Below, piece by piece: positions 46,455-55,742 of a stretch of DNA of 64,000 nt (within the stretch, counting starts at the first letter, position 1; every line of letters starts with the position of its first letter). Source of the DNA: Marinobacter sp. S6332 (GTDB lineage Bacteria; Pseudomonadota; Gammaproteobacteria; Pseudomonadales; Oleiphilaceae); contig NZ_JALKAP010000012.1 of assembly GCF_023016045.1 (NCBI RefSeq), positions 1-64,000 of the forward strand. Reading direction: 5' to 3'. The position numbers and the translations under genes are program-made. The notes beneath the pieces were generated by a model. That model was given only the letters and a program-made list of their open reading frames with translations, was not told where the DNA came from and ran no database searches.

Positions 46455-46883
46455 ATGGCTAACGAACGTACGCTTTCCATCATCAAGCCCGATGCAGTTG
46501 CAAAAAATGTTATCGGTGAGATTTACAGCCGTTTCGAGAAGGCTGGCCTGAGCATTGTTGCATCGCGCATGATGCACCTTACCCAAGAGCAGGCTGAAGG
46601 CTTCTATGCAGAGCACAAAGAGCGTCCGTTCTTTAACGATCTGGTTGCATTTATGACGTCTGGCCCGGTTGTTGTTCAGGTTTTGGAGGGCGAAGGCGCT
46701 ATCCTTAAAAACCGTGACTTGATGGGTGCTACCAACCCGAAAGAAGCTGATGCTGGCACAATTCGCGCCGATTTCGCCACATCAATCGATGCTAACGCGG
46801 TACATGGTTCTGACTCTGCTGAGTCTGCAGAGCGTGAAATCGCATACTTCTTCAATGACAACGAAATCTGCCCGCGCGGTTGA
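46455..46883 (+). CDS. ndk: Nucleoside-diphosphate kinase Ndk
   Basis: Ndk transfers the gamma-phosphate between nucleoside triphosphates and diphosphates. The 142-residue enzyme shows [20 protein letters not shown] at the N-terminus and the active-site histidine in [20 protein letters not shown]. It has a clear ribosome-binding site (GGAG). In related genomes it follows the isc genes, as here, except that most isc genes are gone. Confidence 0.97.
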   Translation: MANERTLSIIKPDAVAKNVIGEIYSRFEKAGLSIVASRMMHLTQEQAEGFYAEHKERPFFNDLVAFMTSGPVVVQVLEGEGAILKNRDLMGATNPKEADAGTIRADFATSIDANAVHGSDSAESAEREIAYFFNDNEICPRG

Positions 46884-46943
46884 TTTTGTTGGTCGGGGTT
46901 GCCAAAGGCAGCCCCGCATTGGTTATCTGATCGAGGTTATAAA

Positions 46944-48056
46944 ATGACAGCGGCCGCTGAAAAAACCAACCTTCTGGGAATGCCGAGAGACAAGCTTGAG
47001 GCTTTCTTCGAAACCTTGGGTGAAAAACGTTTTCGCGCTACTCAGTTGCTGCAATGGATGCACCAGCGCGGTGTGGATGACTTCGATCAAATGACCAATG
47101 TGAGTAAATCCCTGCGGGACAAACTCAAGCAAGTTGCCGTGATTCGCGGCCCGGAAGTTGTTTACGACGAAACGTCAAAAGACGGTACCCGTAAGTGGGT
47201 CATGCGTATGGACAACGGCAACAGTGTAGAAACTGTGCTTATCCCAGACGGTGAGCGCGGCACTTTGTGCGTGTCTTCGCAAATTGGCTGCACCCTTGAC
47301 TGTACGTTTTGTTCCACCGGTAAGCGCGGTTTTAACCGTAATCTGACTGCCGCAGAAATTATTGGGCAGGTGTGGGTTGCGCGTAAAGCTTTTATGCCGT
47401 TTGAGCCGGGCCCGGATAGGCCAATCACCAACGTTGTGATGATGGGGATGGGTGAACCCCTGATGAACTTTGACAACGTGGTAGATGCCATGAACCTGAT
47501 GATGGAAGATCTCGCATACGGTATCTCCAAACGGCGGGTAACACTGAGTACTTCCGGCGTTGTTCCGGGCATTGATCGTCTTGCGGAAGTTACGGATGTT
47601 TCACTGGCCATTTCGCTGCATGCACCCAATGATGAGCTACGAAACAAGCTGGTACCGCTTAACAAAAAATACCCTATCGCAGAGCTTCTGGCGGCTACAA
47701 AACGTTATTTCAGCCGTCTTCCTGAAAAACGTAAAGCGACGATAGAATATACGGTTATCGAGGGAATGAACGATAAACCGGAGCACGCTCACGAGCTGGC
47801 GGAATTGCTACGTGATCTTCCATGCAAGATCAATCTCATTCCCTTTAACCCGTTCCCCGAGAGCGACTTCCGCCGGCCGAGCATGAATGCGACCCGGCGC
47901 TTTCAGGCTGTTCTTAACGAAGCGGGTTATGTCGCTACAATCAGAACAACCCGTGGCGACGATATAGACGCGGCTTGTGGCCAGTTGGTGGGGCAGGTGG
48001 AAGATCGAACCCGTAGAAGTCAGCGGTATATTAATGTTCAACAGGTGAACACCTGA
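46944..48056 (+). CDS. rlmN: Dual-specificity 23S rRNA/tRNA methyltransferase RlmN
   Basis: RlmN is a radical-SAM enzyme that methylates C2 of A2503 in 23S rRNA and A37 in some tRNAs. The 370-residue protein has the CxxxCxxC cluster motif in [16 protein letters not shown], the [16 protein letters not shown] segment and the C-terminal catalytic Cys in [13 protein letters not shown]. The ATG at 46944 fits the family start better than the open frame from 46899, which overlaps non-coding sequence after ndk. Confidence 0.96.
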   Translation: MTAAAEKTNLLGMPRDKLEAFFETLGEKRFRATQLLQWMHQRGVDDFDQMTNVSKSLRDKLKQVAVIRGPEVVYDETSKDGTRKWVMRMDNGNSVETVLIPDGERGTLCVSSQIGCTLDCTFCSTGKRGFNRNLTAAEIIGQVWVARKAFMPFEPGPDRPITNVVMMGMGEPLMNFDNVVDAMNLMMEDLAYGISKRRVTLSTSGVVPGIDRLAEVTDVSLAISLHAPNDELRNKLVPLNKKYPIAELLAATKRYFSRLPEKRKATIEYTVIEGMNDKPEHAHELAELLRDLPCKINLIPFNPFPESDFRRPSMNATRRFQAVLNEAGYVATIRTTRGDDIDAACGQLVGQVEDRTRRSQRYINVQQVNT

Positions 48057-48096
48057 GTGGGCACTTGCCACGATTAACCAGCGAGGAACGCATTCT

Positions 48097-48903
48097 GTGC
48101 TTATAAGATCGGTACATAAACACTTTGCTGTCTTGGCAGCCTTGCTGGTCGCTCTTTTGGTCACCGGGTGTGTTACCACAACAGATAGCCGTTTTTCACG
48201 TGAGGCGGATCGCCAAAAAGCGGTTGAAAACTACGTTCAGCTCGCCTCTGCGTATATTGGTCAGGGTAACATCGAGCGCGCGCGACACCATCTGGACAGG
48301 GCACTGGAGCTTGAGCCCGATAGCCCCCAAGCTCTCGCAACTTTAGGGTTGATCTATAACAGCGATGGTGAACCCGAGCTTGCCGAAAAGAGCTTTAAAA
48401 GGGCGATTTCCGAAGACTCCAAATACACCCGTGCGCGGGTGTATTATGGTGCGTTTCTCTACGCACAAGGTCGGCTGGAGGAGTCGCGTGACCAGTTTCG
48501 TGCGGCTTCCAAAGATACAGACTATAAAGATCGCGGTTCCATTTTCTACAATCTGGGTATGACGCAGGAGCGCCTTGGGCAACAAACAGAAGCAATTGCT
48601 TCGTATCGTCGCGCTTCAGAATTGACGCGTGGCGATCCGCGTTCCTTGCTCTCGCTCTCTCGGGTGATGGTTGAGTCAGGCGATGTGGCGGGTGCATCGC
48701 GTTATTACAGGCGTCTGCTAGTAATCATGCAGCGTAATCCGAAATTGAAGCATTCACCCGAGAGCCTCTTTACAGGTATTCGTATTGCACGGCACTTAGG
48801 AGACAGGAATCAAGAAGCCAGCCTGAGGCTGCAATTGAAAAACAATTACCCGGAGTCAGTAGAGTACCAACAATACAAGGCGCTGATTTCTAATGACAAG
48901 TGA
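48097..48903 (+). CDS. pilW: Type IV pilus biogenesis lipoprotein PilW/PilF
   Basis: The 268-residue lipoprotein helps the PilQ secretin assemble. It has a signal peptide with lipobox LLVTGC and then about six TPR repeats (for example ASAYIGQGNIERARHHLDRA and LGLIYNSDGEPELAEKSFKR). In Pseudomonas the same gene (pilF) lies between rlmN and rodZ/ispG. It starts at GTG with GAGG upstream and overlaps rodZ by 11 bases. Confidence 0.93.
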   Translation: MLIRSVHKHFAVLAALLVALLVTGCVTTTDSRFSREADRQKAVENYVQLASAYIGQGNIERARHHLDRALELEPDSPQALATLGLIYNSDGEPELAEKSFKRAISEDSKYTRARVYYGAFLYAQGRLEESRDQFRAASKDTDYKDRGSIFYNLGMTQERLGQQTEAIASYRRASELTRGDPRSLLSLSRVMVESGDVAGASRYYRRLLVIMQRNPKLKHSPESLFTGIRIARHLGDRNQEASLRLQLKNNYPESVEYQQYKALISNDK

Positions 48904-49864
48904 AGACAATCAACACAGTGCAGGGAATGAATCCGTTGGCCAGCAGCTGAAGAAGGCAAGGGAAAAGCAGGGTTTAAGCGTTTCCCAAATTGCTGAAGCA
49001 CAGCATTTACGAAACGGCGTTATTCAAGCAATCGAAAGCGGTGATTACAAGCAAATAGATAGCGAGCTCTTTCTCAAGGGTTATGTCCGTACCTATGCCA
49101 AACAGGTGGGGCTCAACGCCGATTCTATCATTGCCGACCTCAACATTGAGCTAGAGCCCGCACGCCTTCAAAAAGCACGGGAATTGGAAGCCAACCCGCT
49201 GGTTAATATTGAACGCCGCAGACGCAGAAAGCGTAGAATCGCTAAGTTGCTGTTACTGATCATAGTAGCTGCGATTATCGCCGCCGTAGTTGTCAGGGTG
49301 GTTTTGCCGAAGCTCAACCCTGAAGATGTAGGTGAGGAACTGTCTGCGGTAACAGACCCAGCACCTGAGGTGAAAACGCCGGAGCCACTGCTGGAACCCG
49401 AGCAAAACATTAGCGGATCTGAAACTACCGGCTATGACAATGTTGATGCTGAGCCTGAGCCTGAGCCTACCTCTGTGGTTGGTGTCTCTGCCGATAAACA
49501 ACTTGATTCGGATGTTGAGCCTGCACAGCCCGAATTAGCCGAGCAGGTGCCCGTTGTAGCTGAAGTTATTGAACCTGTTTTGGCGCAGCCGTCTGTCAGC
49601 GAACCGGCAGGCCCGGTATCGGGAGTATTGGAAATCGAGTTTACCGGGGACTGCTGGGTTCAGGTGCGCGATGCAAGCGGCAACCGCCTTGCAAGTTCAC
49701 TGCAAAGAGCAGGAGACAAGCTGCAGGTTTCCGGCGAAGCCCCGCTAAAAGTAGTAATCGGTGCTGTTGATACGGTTGCTGCCATCAGCTTTCAGGGCGA
49801 ACCTGTGGACATAGGTGGCTTTCCTGTGGTGAACAACCGCTCAGAGTTCACGCTGACAATCTGA
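48893..49864 (+). CDS. rodZ: Cell-shape protein RodZ
   Basis: RodZ links MreB filaments to the membrane. The 323-residue protein has an N-terminal helix-turn-helix of the Xre type (residues 15-75, [20 protein letters not shown]), a basic stretch [10 protein letters not shown], one membrane helix ([19 protein letters not shown], about 117-135) and a long acidic, proline-rich periplasmic linker with repeated Glu-Pro. A C-terminal beta domain (DUF4115) starts near [19 protein letters not shown]. It overlaps the end of pilW. Confidence 0.93.
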   Translation: MTSEDNQHSAGNESVGQQLKKAREKQGLSVSQIAEAQHLRNGVIQAIESGDYKQIDSELFLKGYVRTYAKQVGLNADSIIADLNIELEPARLQKARELEANPLVNIERRRRRKRRIAKLLLLIIVAAIIAAVVVRVVLPKLNPEDVGEELSAVTDPAPEVKTPEPLLEPEQNISGSETTGYDNVDAEPEPEPTSVVGVSADKQLDSDVEPAQPELAEQVPVVAEVIEPVLAQPSVSEPAGPVSGVLEIEFTGDCWVQVRDASGNRLASSLQRAGDKLQVSGEAPLKVVIGAVDTVAAISFQGEPVDIGGFPVVNNRSEFTLTI

Positions 49865-49901
49865 TTATTTTATTGCACTTACCTATTTCGGTCGTAAGCA
49901 C

Positions 49902-51020
49902 ATGAAACACGAATCCCCGATCAAGAGACGCAAATCCCGCCAAATTATGGTTGGGAACGTACCTGTTGGTGGTGATGCGCCAATTGCGGTCCAGAGCATG
50001 ACCAACACCAATACCTGTGATGTGGATGCCACGGTGGGCCAGATAACTGCTTTGCAAGATGCGGGTGCCGACATTGTCCGAGTATCTGTACCTTCCATGG
50101 AGGCCGCCGACGCCTTCGGGAAGGTCAGAGAGCGAGTGTCCTTGCCGTTAGTTGCAGACATTCACTTCGATCATAAAATCGCGTTACGGGTTGCGGAGCT
50201 TGGGGTTGACTGTCTGCGTATCAACCCCGGCAATATAGGCCGTGAAGATCGCGTGAGTGCTGTAATCAGCGCCTGTCGTGACGGCAATATACCCATGAGA
50301 ATAGGCGTAAATGCCGGTTCTCTTGAAAAAGAACTGCAGCGTAAATATGGGGAACCCACAGCGGATGCGCTGGTTGAATCGGCGATGCGCCACATCGATA
50401 TTCTTGACCGGCATGACTTTCAGAACTTTAAAGTTAGCCTTAAAGCGTCTGAAGTATTCATGACAGTTGACGCCTACCGTAAAATTGCGACCCAAATTGA
50501 CCAGCCCCTACATCTTGGCATCACCGAAGCCGGGGGCCTCCGATCAGGCACGGTTAAGTCATCTATTGGCCTTGGTATGCTTTTAATGGATGGCATCGGC
50601 GATACCATCCGAGTGTCCCTAGCAGCGGATCCGGTACAGGAAATCAAGGTGGGCTTCGACATCCTCAAAAGCCTACGTTTGCGTAGTCGGGGCATTAACT
50701 TTATTGCTTGTCCAAGTTGCTCTCGCCAGAACTTCGATGTTATTCAGACCATGAACGATCTTGAAGTGCGTTTAGAAGATGTAAACGAATCGTTGGACGT
50801 TGCCATAATCGGCTGCATTGTGAATGGTCCCGGTGAAGCCAAAGTGGCTGACATAGGTCTAACCGGGGGGAGCCCTAAAAACCTGTTTTACAGAGGCGGA
50901 AAACCAAACCAAAAACTTGATAATGCCAACCTGACGGATGATCTTGAGCGGCTAATACGTGAAGAGATCGCCCGTAAAAAAGAACAGGAAGAGTCCATTA
51001 TCGCGCGCTCAGACAAGTGA
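49902..51020 (+). CDS. ispG: 4-hydroxy-3-methylbut-2-enyl-diphosphate synthase IspG
   Basis: IspG (GcpE) is the sixth enzyme of the MEP isoprenoid pathway and holds a [4Fe-4S] cluster. The 372-residue protein has the TIM barrel start [20 protein letters not shown] and the C-terminal cluster ligands in [13 protein letters not shown] and [13 protein letters not shown]. Length is standard. It is a client for Fe-S assembly, relevant because the isc operon here is incomplete. Confidence 0.97.
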   Translation: MKHESPIKRRKSRQIMVGNVPVGGDAPIAVQSMTNTNTCDVDATVGQITALQDAGADIVRVSVPSMEAADAFGKVRERVSLPLVADIHFDHKIALRVAELGVDCLRINPGNIGREDRVSAVISACRDGNIPMRIGVNAGSLEKELQRKYGEPTADALVESAMRHIDILDRHDFQNFKVSLKASEVFMTVDAYRKIATQIDQPLHLGITEAGGLRSGTVKSSIGLGMLLMDGIGDTIRVSLAADPVQEIKVGFDILKSLRLRSRGINFIACPSCSRQNFDVIQTMNDLEVRLEDVNESLDVAIIGCIVNGPGEAKVADIGLTGGSPKNLFYRGGKPNQKLDNANLTDDLERLIREEIARKKEQEESIIARSDK

Positions 51021-51070
51021 ACGGTTCACTTCGTTAGGCACGACTATCCAGAAAGCATTAAGGGTTTACA

Positions 51071-52351
51071 TTGGCTAAGATTCAGGCAATACGTGGGATG
51101 AACGATATCCTGCCAGAGCAAACACCGGTCTGGCAGTTTGTTGAGTCCACGGCGCGCAAAGTGTTGCGGCAATATGGTTATCAAGAAATTCGGATGCCCA
51201 TTGTAGAGCAGACAGATCTGTTCAAGCGTTCCATAGGTGAAGTGACAGACATCGTTGAAAAAGAGATGTATACCTTTGAGGATCGCAACGGCGACAGCTT
51301 GACATTGCGGCCCGAGGGCACTGCCGGATGCGTTCGTGCGGCTGAAGAGCACGGCTTATTATTCAACCAGACTCGCAGGTTGTGGTATACGGGGCCCATG
51401 TTCCGGCACGAGCGTCCGCAAAAAGGGCGGTATCGCCAGTTCCATCAGATTGGCGTTGAGTGCTTTGGTATTCAAGGCCCGGATATTGATGCGGAACTAC
51501 TGATTCTTACCGCCAGGCTCTGGCAAGAGTTAGGGCTTGGTAATCATGCTCGCCTAGAGATCAACTCTATTGGCTCATCGGCTGCGCGCAAAGAGTTTCG
51601 TAGTGCCTTAGTGGATTATTTGAGCCAGTTCAAAGCGGAACTTGATGAAGACAGCCAAAGGCGGTTGGAGACCAACCCGCTCCGTATTCTGGATACCAAA
51701 GATCCCGGGACCCGCAAGTTGCTCGCAGATGCGCCGCGTCTGGAAGACTATCTTGATGAGGAATCGCGGGACCACTTTGCCCGGTTAAAAGATCTGTTGG
51801 ATGCGGCCGGCATTGTCTACACCGTCAATCCGGCCCTTGTGCGCGGTCTTGATTACTATGGTAAGACGGTTTTTGAATGGGTAACTGAGAGCCTTGGCGC
51901 TCAGGGTACTATTTGCGCAGGTGGTCGTTACGATGGTTTGGTAGAGCAACTTGGTGGAAAGCCTACAACGGCCGTTGGTTTTGCCATGGGTCTTGAACGC
52001 CTTATCTTGTTGCTGGACACCTTGGGGTTGGTGCCTGAAGAAGCTAACAGCAATGCAGATGTCTATGTAACGGCTATGGGTGACACAGCCATAGCGCCTG
52101 CGTTGGCGCTTGCCGAAAACTTGCGTAATCAGCTTCAAGGTCGAATCGTTATCAGCCATTGTGGTGGTGGCAGTTTCAAAAGCCAGATGAAAAAAGCGGA
52201 TAAAAGTGGTGCCCGTTACGCAGTCATTCTTGGCGAAATCGAAGTAGAGAACGCAACAGTAGGCCTTAAACCACTGCGTTCAGATGAAGAACAGACCAGT
52301 GTGCGTCAGGCTGACCTAGCAACTGTGCTTGCGAAAGCTCTGACGAACTGA
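51071..52351 (+). CDS. hisS: Histidyl-tRNA synthetase HisS
   Basis: The 426-residue class II synthetase has motif 2 ([20 protein letters not shown] and [14 protein letters not shown]) and the histidine-binding signatures [15 protein letters not shown] and [13 protein letters not shown]. The start is a TTG at 51071, supported by AAGGG six bases upstream and by the conserved N-terminus [20 protein letters not shown]. It follows ispG by 50 bases. Confidence 0.96.
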   Translation: MAKIQAIRGMNDILPEQTPVWQFVESTARKVLRQYGYQEIRMPIVEQTDLFKRSIGEVTDIVEKEMYTFEDRNGDSLTLRPEGTAGCVRAAEEHGLLFNQTRRLWYTGPMFRHERPQKGRYRQFHQIGVECFGIQGPDIDAELLILTARLWQELGLGNHARLEINSIGSSAARKEFRSALVDYLSQFKAELDEDSQRRLETNPLRILDTKDPGTRKLLADAPRLEDYLDEESRDHFARLKDLLDAAGIVYTVNPALVRGLDYYGKTVFEWVTESLGAQGTICAGGRYDGLVEQLGGKPTTAVGFAMGLERLILLLDTLGLVPEEANSNADVYVTAMGDTAIAPALALAENLRNQLQGRIVISHCGGGSFKSQMKKADKSGARYAVILGEIEVENATVGLKPLRSDEEQTSVRQADLATVLAKALTN

Positions 52352-52393
52352 TTCGCACAACTATAAAAGTAAAAACCTATTACAGGAGTTATC

Positions 52394-53059
52394 ATGGCGG
52401 AACTGCGCACCGAAGAAGAACAGGTACAGGCGATAAAAGACTGGTGGAAAAAAAATGGCAGTTCTCTGCTGATTGGTATCGGTGCCGCTCTTGCAATTGT
52501 ATTTGGCTGGCAGGCTTGGCAAAACCATCAGGACCAGCAGCGTGCCGAAGCCGCTAACCAGTTTGCAAGTCTGTTGAATGCCTTTAGCAATCAGGCAGAT
52601 GAAACTGCAGGTGAAACTGTTGCCTTTGTTGCGAATACTCTGCGTGAGGATTATACCGACAGCGCCTATGCCGTATACGGCAACCTGATTCTGGCGCGTC
52701 AGCAATTGGTTGAAGACAACGATGCGGAAGCGGCCATTGGTTCATTGCAATGGGCGCTAGAGAAAGCAGGGGAGCACAAAGCGCTGTCTTTGGTGGTGCG
52801 TAATCGCCTTGCTCGCGCCCAGTTCTCTGCAGAACGTTATGATGATGCACTGGCCACCATAGATAGCGCCGGAAGCATAGATAACACCGGAGCTTTTGCA
52901 GCGATTTTCTCCGAATTGCGTGGCGATATTCTGTTAGTGCAGGGCGACAAGAAAGGTGCTCGAGAGGCTTATCTGGCCGCCCGCGAGCAAAGCCAGCAAG
53001 GTCGCAGTGGCATTTTGGAACTCAAGTTGTCTGATCTCGGTGTTGGAGAGGAAGCCTGA
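52394..53059 (+). CDS. yfgM: Sec-associated periplasmic chaperone-like protein YfgM
   Basis: The 221-residue protein has a short cytoplasmic N-terminus (RTEEEQVQAIKDWWKKNG), one membrane anchor (SSLLIGIGAALAIVFGWQAW) and a periplasmic TPR-like domain. YfgM interacts with the SecYEG translocon and PpiD in E. coli. Its place between hisS and bamB is conserved. Its stop and the bamB start share one base (TGATG). Confidence 0.92.
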   Translation: MAELRTEEEQVQAIKDWWKKNGSSLLIGIGAALAIVFGWQAWQNHQDQQRAEAANQFASLLNAFSNQADETAGETVAFVANTLREDYTDSAYAVYGNLILARQQLVEDNDAEAAIGSLQWALEKAGEHKALSLVVRNRLARAQFSAERYDDALATIDSAGSIDNTGAFAAIFSELRGDILLVQGDKKGAREAYLAAREQSQQGRSGILELKLSDLGVGEEA

Positions 53060-54231
53060 TGCTGTTAGCGGGCAACAGACTGTTTCATGCTGGTGTTTTC
53101 TCGGCTCTAGTAGCAGCACTGGGCATTAGCGGTTGCAGCTCAACAGATACCTTTGAGCAGCCGGTGCCTGTCCCAGAAGTGGACGAAACGGTTGAGTTCA
53201 AAACAGTCTGGAGCCGGTCTGTAGGAGACGGACACGATGGTGACTTTCTTTATCTGGCACCGCTGAACACTGGCGACATTGTGTATGCGGCGTCTGCTGA
53301 CGGTGAGTTGGTTGCCGTGGATGCCGAGACTGGAAAGCGCAAATGGAAGCGACAGCTGGAAAACCGCATCTTTGCAGGTGTTGGCGGCGATTTGGAACGG
53401 CTTTATCTGGTTACTCGTGAAGCAGACTTAGTGGCTCTTTCCCGTGAAGACGGGCAAGAATTGTGGCGCAGTGCTTTGCCCACAGAAGCTTTGGCAGCCC
53501 CGCAATCGAACGGCACGTTGGTGGTCACTCAAACCACAGATGGGCGGGTTCTTGCGTTTGATGCTGCTAAGGGCGAGAAGCGCTGGCAGTATGAAGGCGT
53601 GGTACCCGTGTTGTCCCTGCGTGCCGCTGCAGCTCCATTGGTGGGTGGCGACGTGGTGATAGCATCGTTTTCCAATGGAAAACTCATGGCGTTATCGGCC
53701 GATGCAGGCCAACCTTTGTGGCAGTACGAAGTTGGGCAGCCGCAAGGGCGCACGGAACTTGAAAGGCTTGTAGACATAGCTGGCCAGCCGCTTGTTCTTG
53801 ATACTGCGGTGATGGTTACCGGTTATCAGGGTAAACTCGCACTGGTGGATATTCGTACCGGTCAGGAAATTTGGAGTCGTAAGGCGTCCAGCTTGCACGC
53901 CCCAATGGTGGGCGGCGGTAATATTTATCTAGCCTCCGCTAACGGGGATGTCATCGCATACCGCGGCTCCGATCGCAGGGAATTATGGCTTCAGGGTGCT
54001 TTGTCCTGGCGTCAGCCGACCCAGCCAGCGGTGTATGAGGACTATTTGGTTTTGGGCGACTATGAAGGTTATCTGCATGTGCTCTCAAGAGAGGACGGAA
54101 GCCTTGTGGGCCAAAAAAGTTATGACGGTGATGGCCTGCGGGTTCCATTGCAACGCATGGCCAACGGAAACCTGATGGTTTTCGGAAACGGCGGCAAACT
54201 GTCTGTATTCAAACTGGAGACGCGGAACTGA
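53059..54231 (+). CDS. bamB: Outer-membrane assembly lipoprotein BamB
   Basis: BamB is the beta-propeller lipoprotein of the BAM complex. The 390-residue precursor has a lipobox ISGC and eight PQQ-like blades, for example ASADGELVAVDAETGKRKWK, ALSREDGQELWRSAL and RVLAFDAAKGEKRWQYEG. Length matches the family. It is translationally coupled to yfgM. Confidence 0.95.
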   Translation: MLLAGNRLFHAGVFSALVAALGISGCSSTDTFEQPVPVPEVDETVEFKTVWSRSVGDGHDGDFLYLAPLNTGDIVYAASADGELVAVDAETGKRKWKRQLENRIFAGVGGDLERLYLVTREADLVALSREDGQELWRSALPTEALAAPQSNGTLVVTQTTDGRVLAFDAAKGEKRWQYEGVVPVLSLRAAAAPLVGGDVVIASFSNGKLMALSADAGQPLWQYEVGQPQGRTELERLVDIAGQPLVLDTAVMVTGYQGKLALVDIRTGQEIWSRKASSLHAPMVGGGNIYLASANGDVIAYRGSDRRELWLQGALSWRQPTQPAVYEDYLVLGDYEGYLHVLSREDGSLVGQKSYDGDGLRVPLQRMANGNLMVFGNGGKLSVFKLETRN

Positions 54232-54290
54232 TCCTCGCCTCCAACGCTCTGCCGCATGCAGAGCCTAAAACGACTGTATAGCGAACCATT

Positions 54291-55712
54291 ATGACCCCAG
54301 TAATTGCCCTTGTCGGCCGGCCAAATGTTGGTAAATCGACATTGTTTAACCAGATGACGCGTACCCGCGATGCTCTGGTGGCGGATTTTCCCGGCCTAAC
54401 CCGCGATCGTAAGTATGGTGAGGGCACTTACGAAGACCAACGCTTTATCGTTATTGATACCGGCGGCTTGACAGGCACAGAGGAAGGGCTGGATCTTGAA
54501 ATGGCCCGCCAGTCTATGCAAGCCGTTGATGAAGCAGACATAGTACTGTTTTTGGTTGATGGCCGCTCAGGCTTGACTGCCGGTGATGAAATGATTGCCG
54601 ATCACCTGCGTCGGTCGGGTAAACAAGCGCATTTGGTCGTAAACAAGACCGATGGTCAGGACCCGGACGTTGCAGCGGCGGACTTCTATAGTCTCGGTTT
54701 CGCCTCAACGTTTATGATAGCTGCATCCCACAACCGTGGCGTTCGGTCGATGTTGGAGTTGCTGCTTCCCTCCGAAGAAGACCGTGAAGCGGCTGACCAT
54801 GCGGACCGCTACCCGGGCATTCGCATAGGTATTGTTGGGCGCCCGAACGTTGGCAAATCTACACTGGTTAACCGGATGCTGGGTGAGGAGCGAGTCGTCG
54901 TTTATGACATGCCGGGCACGACTCGGGACAGCGTTTATATTCCTTATGAGCGTCACGAAAAGCAGTACACTCTCATTGATACTGCCGGTGTCAGGCGTCG
55001 AAAAAACGTTAATGAAGCGGTGGAAAAATTCTCCATTATCAAAACGCTGAAGGCAATCGATGATGCCCATGTTGTGATACTGGTTATCGATGCGCGGGAA
55101 GGCTTGGTCGATCAGGATTTACACCTGATCGGATTTGTTCTCGATGCCGGTCGATCATTGGTGGTTGCGGTCAATAAATGGGATGGCATGGATGCGGAAG
55201 ATCGCGCCAAGGTGAAAGAGCAGGTGAAGCGTCGCCTAGACTTTTTGGATTATGCCGACAAGCATTATATCTCTGCGCTCCATGGCTCAGGCGTTGGCGT
55301 TTTGTACGAATCGGTAGAGGCATGCTATGAATCCGCTATGGCGAAATGGCCAACGAACCGCCTGACAGCCATACTCGAAGATGCTATTGCCCAGCATCAG
55401 CCGCCCATGGTTCGCGGGCGTAGGATCAAGTTGCGCTACGCTCACCAAGGTGGCTCAAACCCACCGGTTATTGTTGTCCATGGCAACCAAACAGACGCCT
55501 TGCCGGGATCATATAAGCGGTATTTGGAAAATACGTTCCGTAACGTGCTTAAGGTTACGGGCTCTCCGATACGGTTTGAGTTCCGTTCCAGTGAGAACCC
55601 CTTTGCCAATAAAGTTGACCGTAAAACACCCCGGCAGAAGGTCAAGCAGGATAATGATTTGAAGGCTGGGCGGAAAGTTAAAAAGACTCGTCAGAAAAGC
55701 CTCAAGCGCTGA
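54291..55712 (+). CDS. der: Ribosome-assembly GTPase Der (EngA)
   Basis: Der is a tandem-GTPase needed for 50S assembly. The 473-residue protein has two G domains, with G1 motifs [15 protein letters not shown] and [16 protein letters not shown]3 DTGG and DTAG, and G4 NKTDG and NKWDG. A KH-like C-terminal domain ([20 protein letters not shown]) and a basic tail follow. It is convergent with pta (30-base gap, GC-rich hairpin overlapping the pta stop). Confidence 0.97.
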   Translation: MTPVIALVGRPNVGKSTLFNQMTRTRDALVADFPGLTRDRKYGEGTYEDQRFIVIDTGGLTGTEEGLDLEMARQSMQAVDEADIVLFLVDGRSGLTAGDEMIADHLRRSGKQAHLVVNKTDGQDPDVAAADFYSLGFASTFMIAASHNRGVRSMLELLLPSEEDREAADHADRYPGIRIGIVGRPNVGKSTLVNRMLGEERVVVYDMPGTTRDSVYIPYERHEKQYTLIDTAGVRRRKNVNEAVEKFSIIKTLKAIDDAHVVILVIDAREGLVDQDLHLIGFVLDAGRSLVVAVNKWDGMDAEDRAKVKEQVKRRLDFLDYADKHYISALHGSGVGVLYESVEACYESAMAKWPTNRLTAILEDAIAQHQPPMVRGRRIKLRYAHQGGSNPPVIVVHGNQTDALPGSYKRYLENTFRNVLKVTGSPIRFEFRSSENPFANKVDRKTPRQKVKQDNDLKAGRKVKKTRQKSLKR

Positions 55713-55742
55713 CAGGTCTTCTTCACATTCAGACGGGGCGGC

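Noticed and set aside
49441..49475. Short Glu-Pro repeat in the rodZ gene as a possible mobile or regulatory repeat
   Set aside because: It encodes the flexible acidic proline-rich periplasmic linker usual in RodZ and is simple low-complexity coding sequence.
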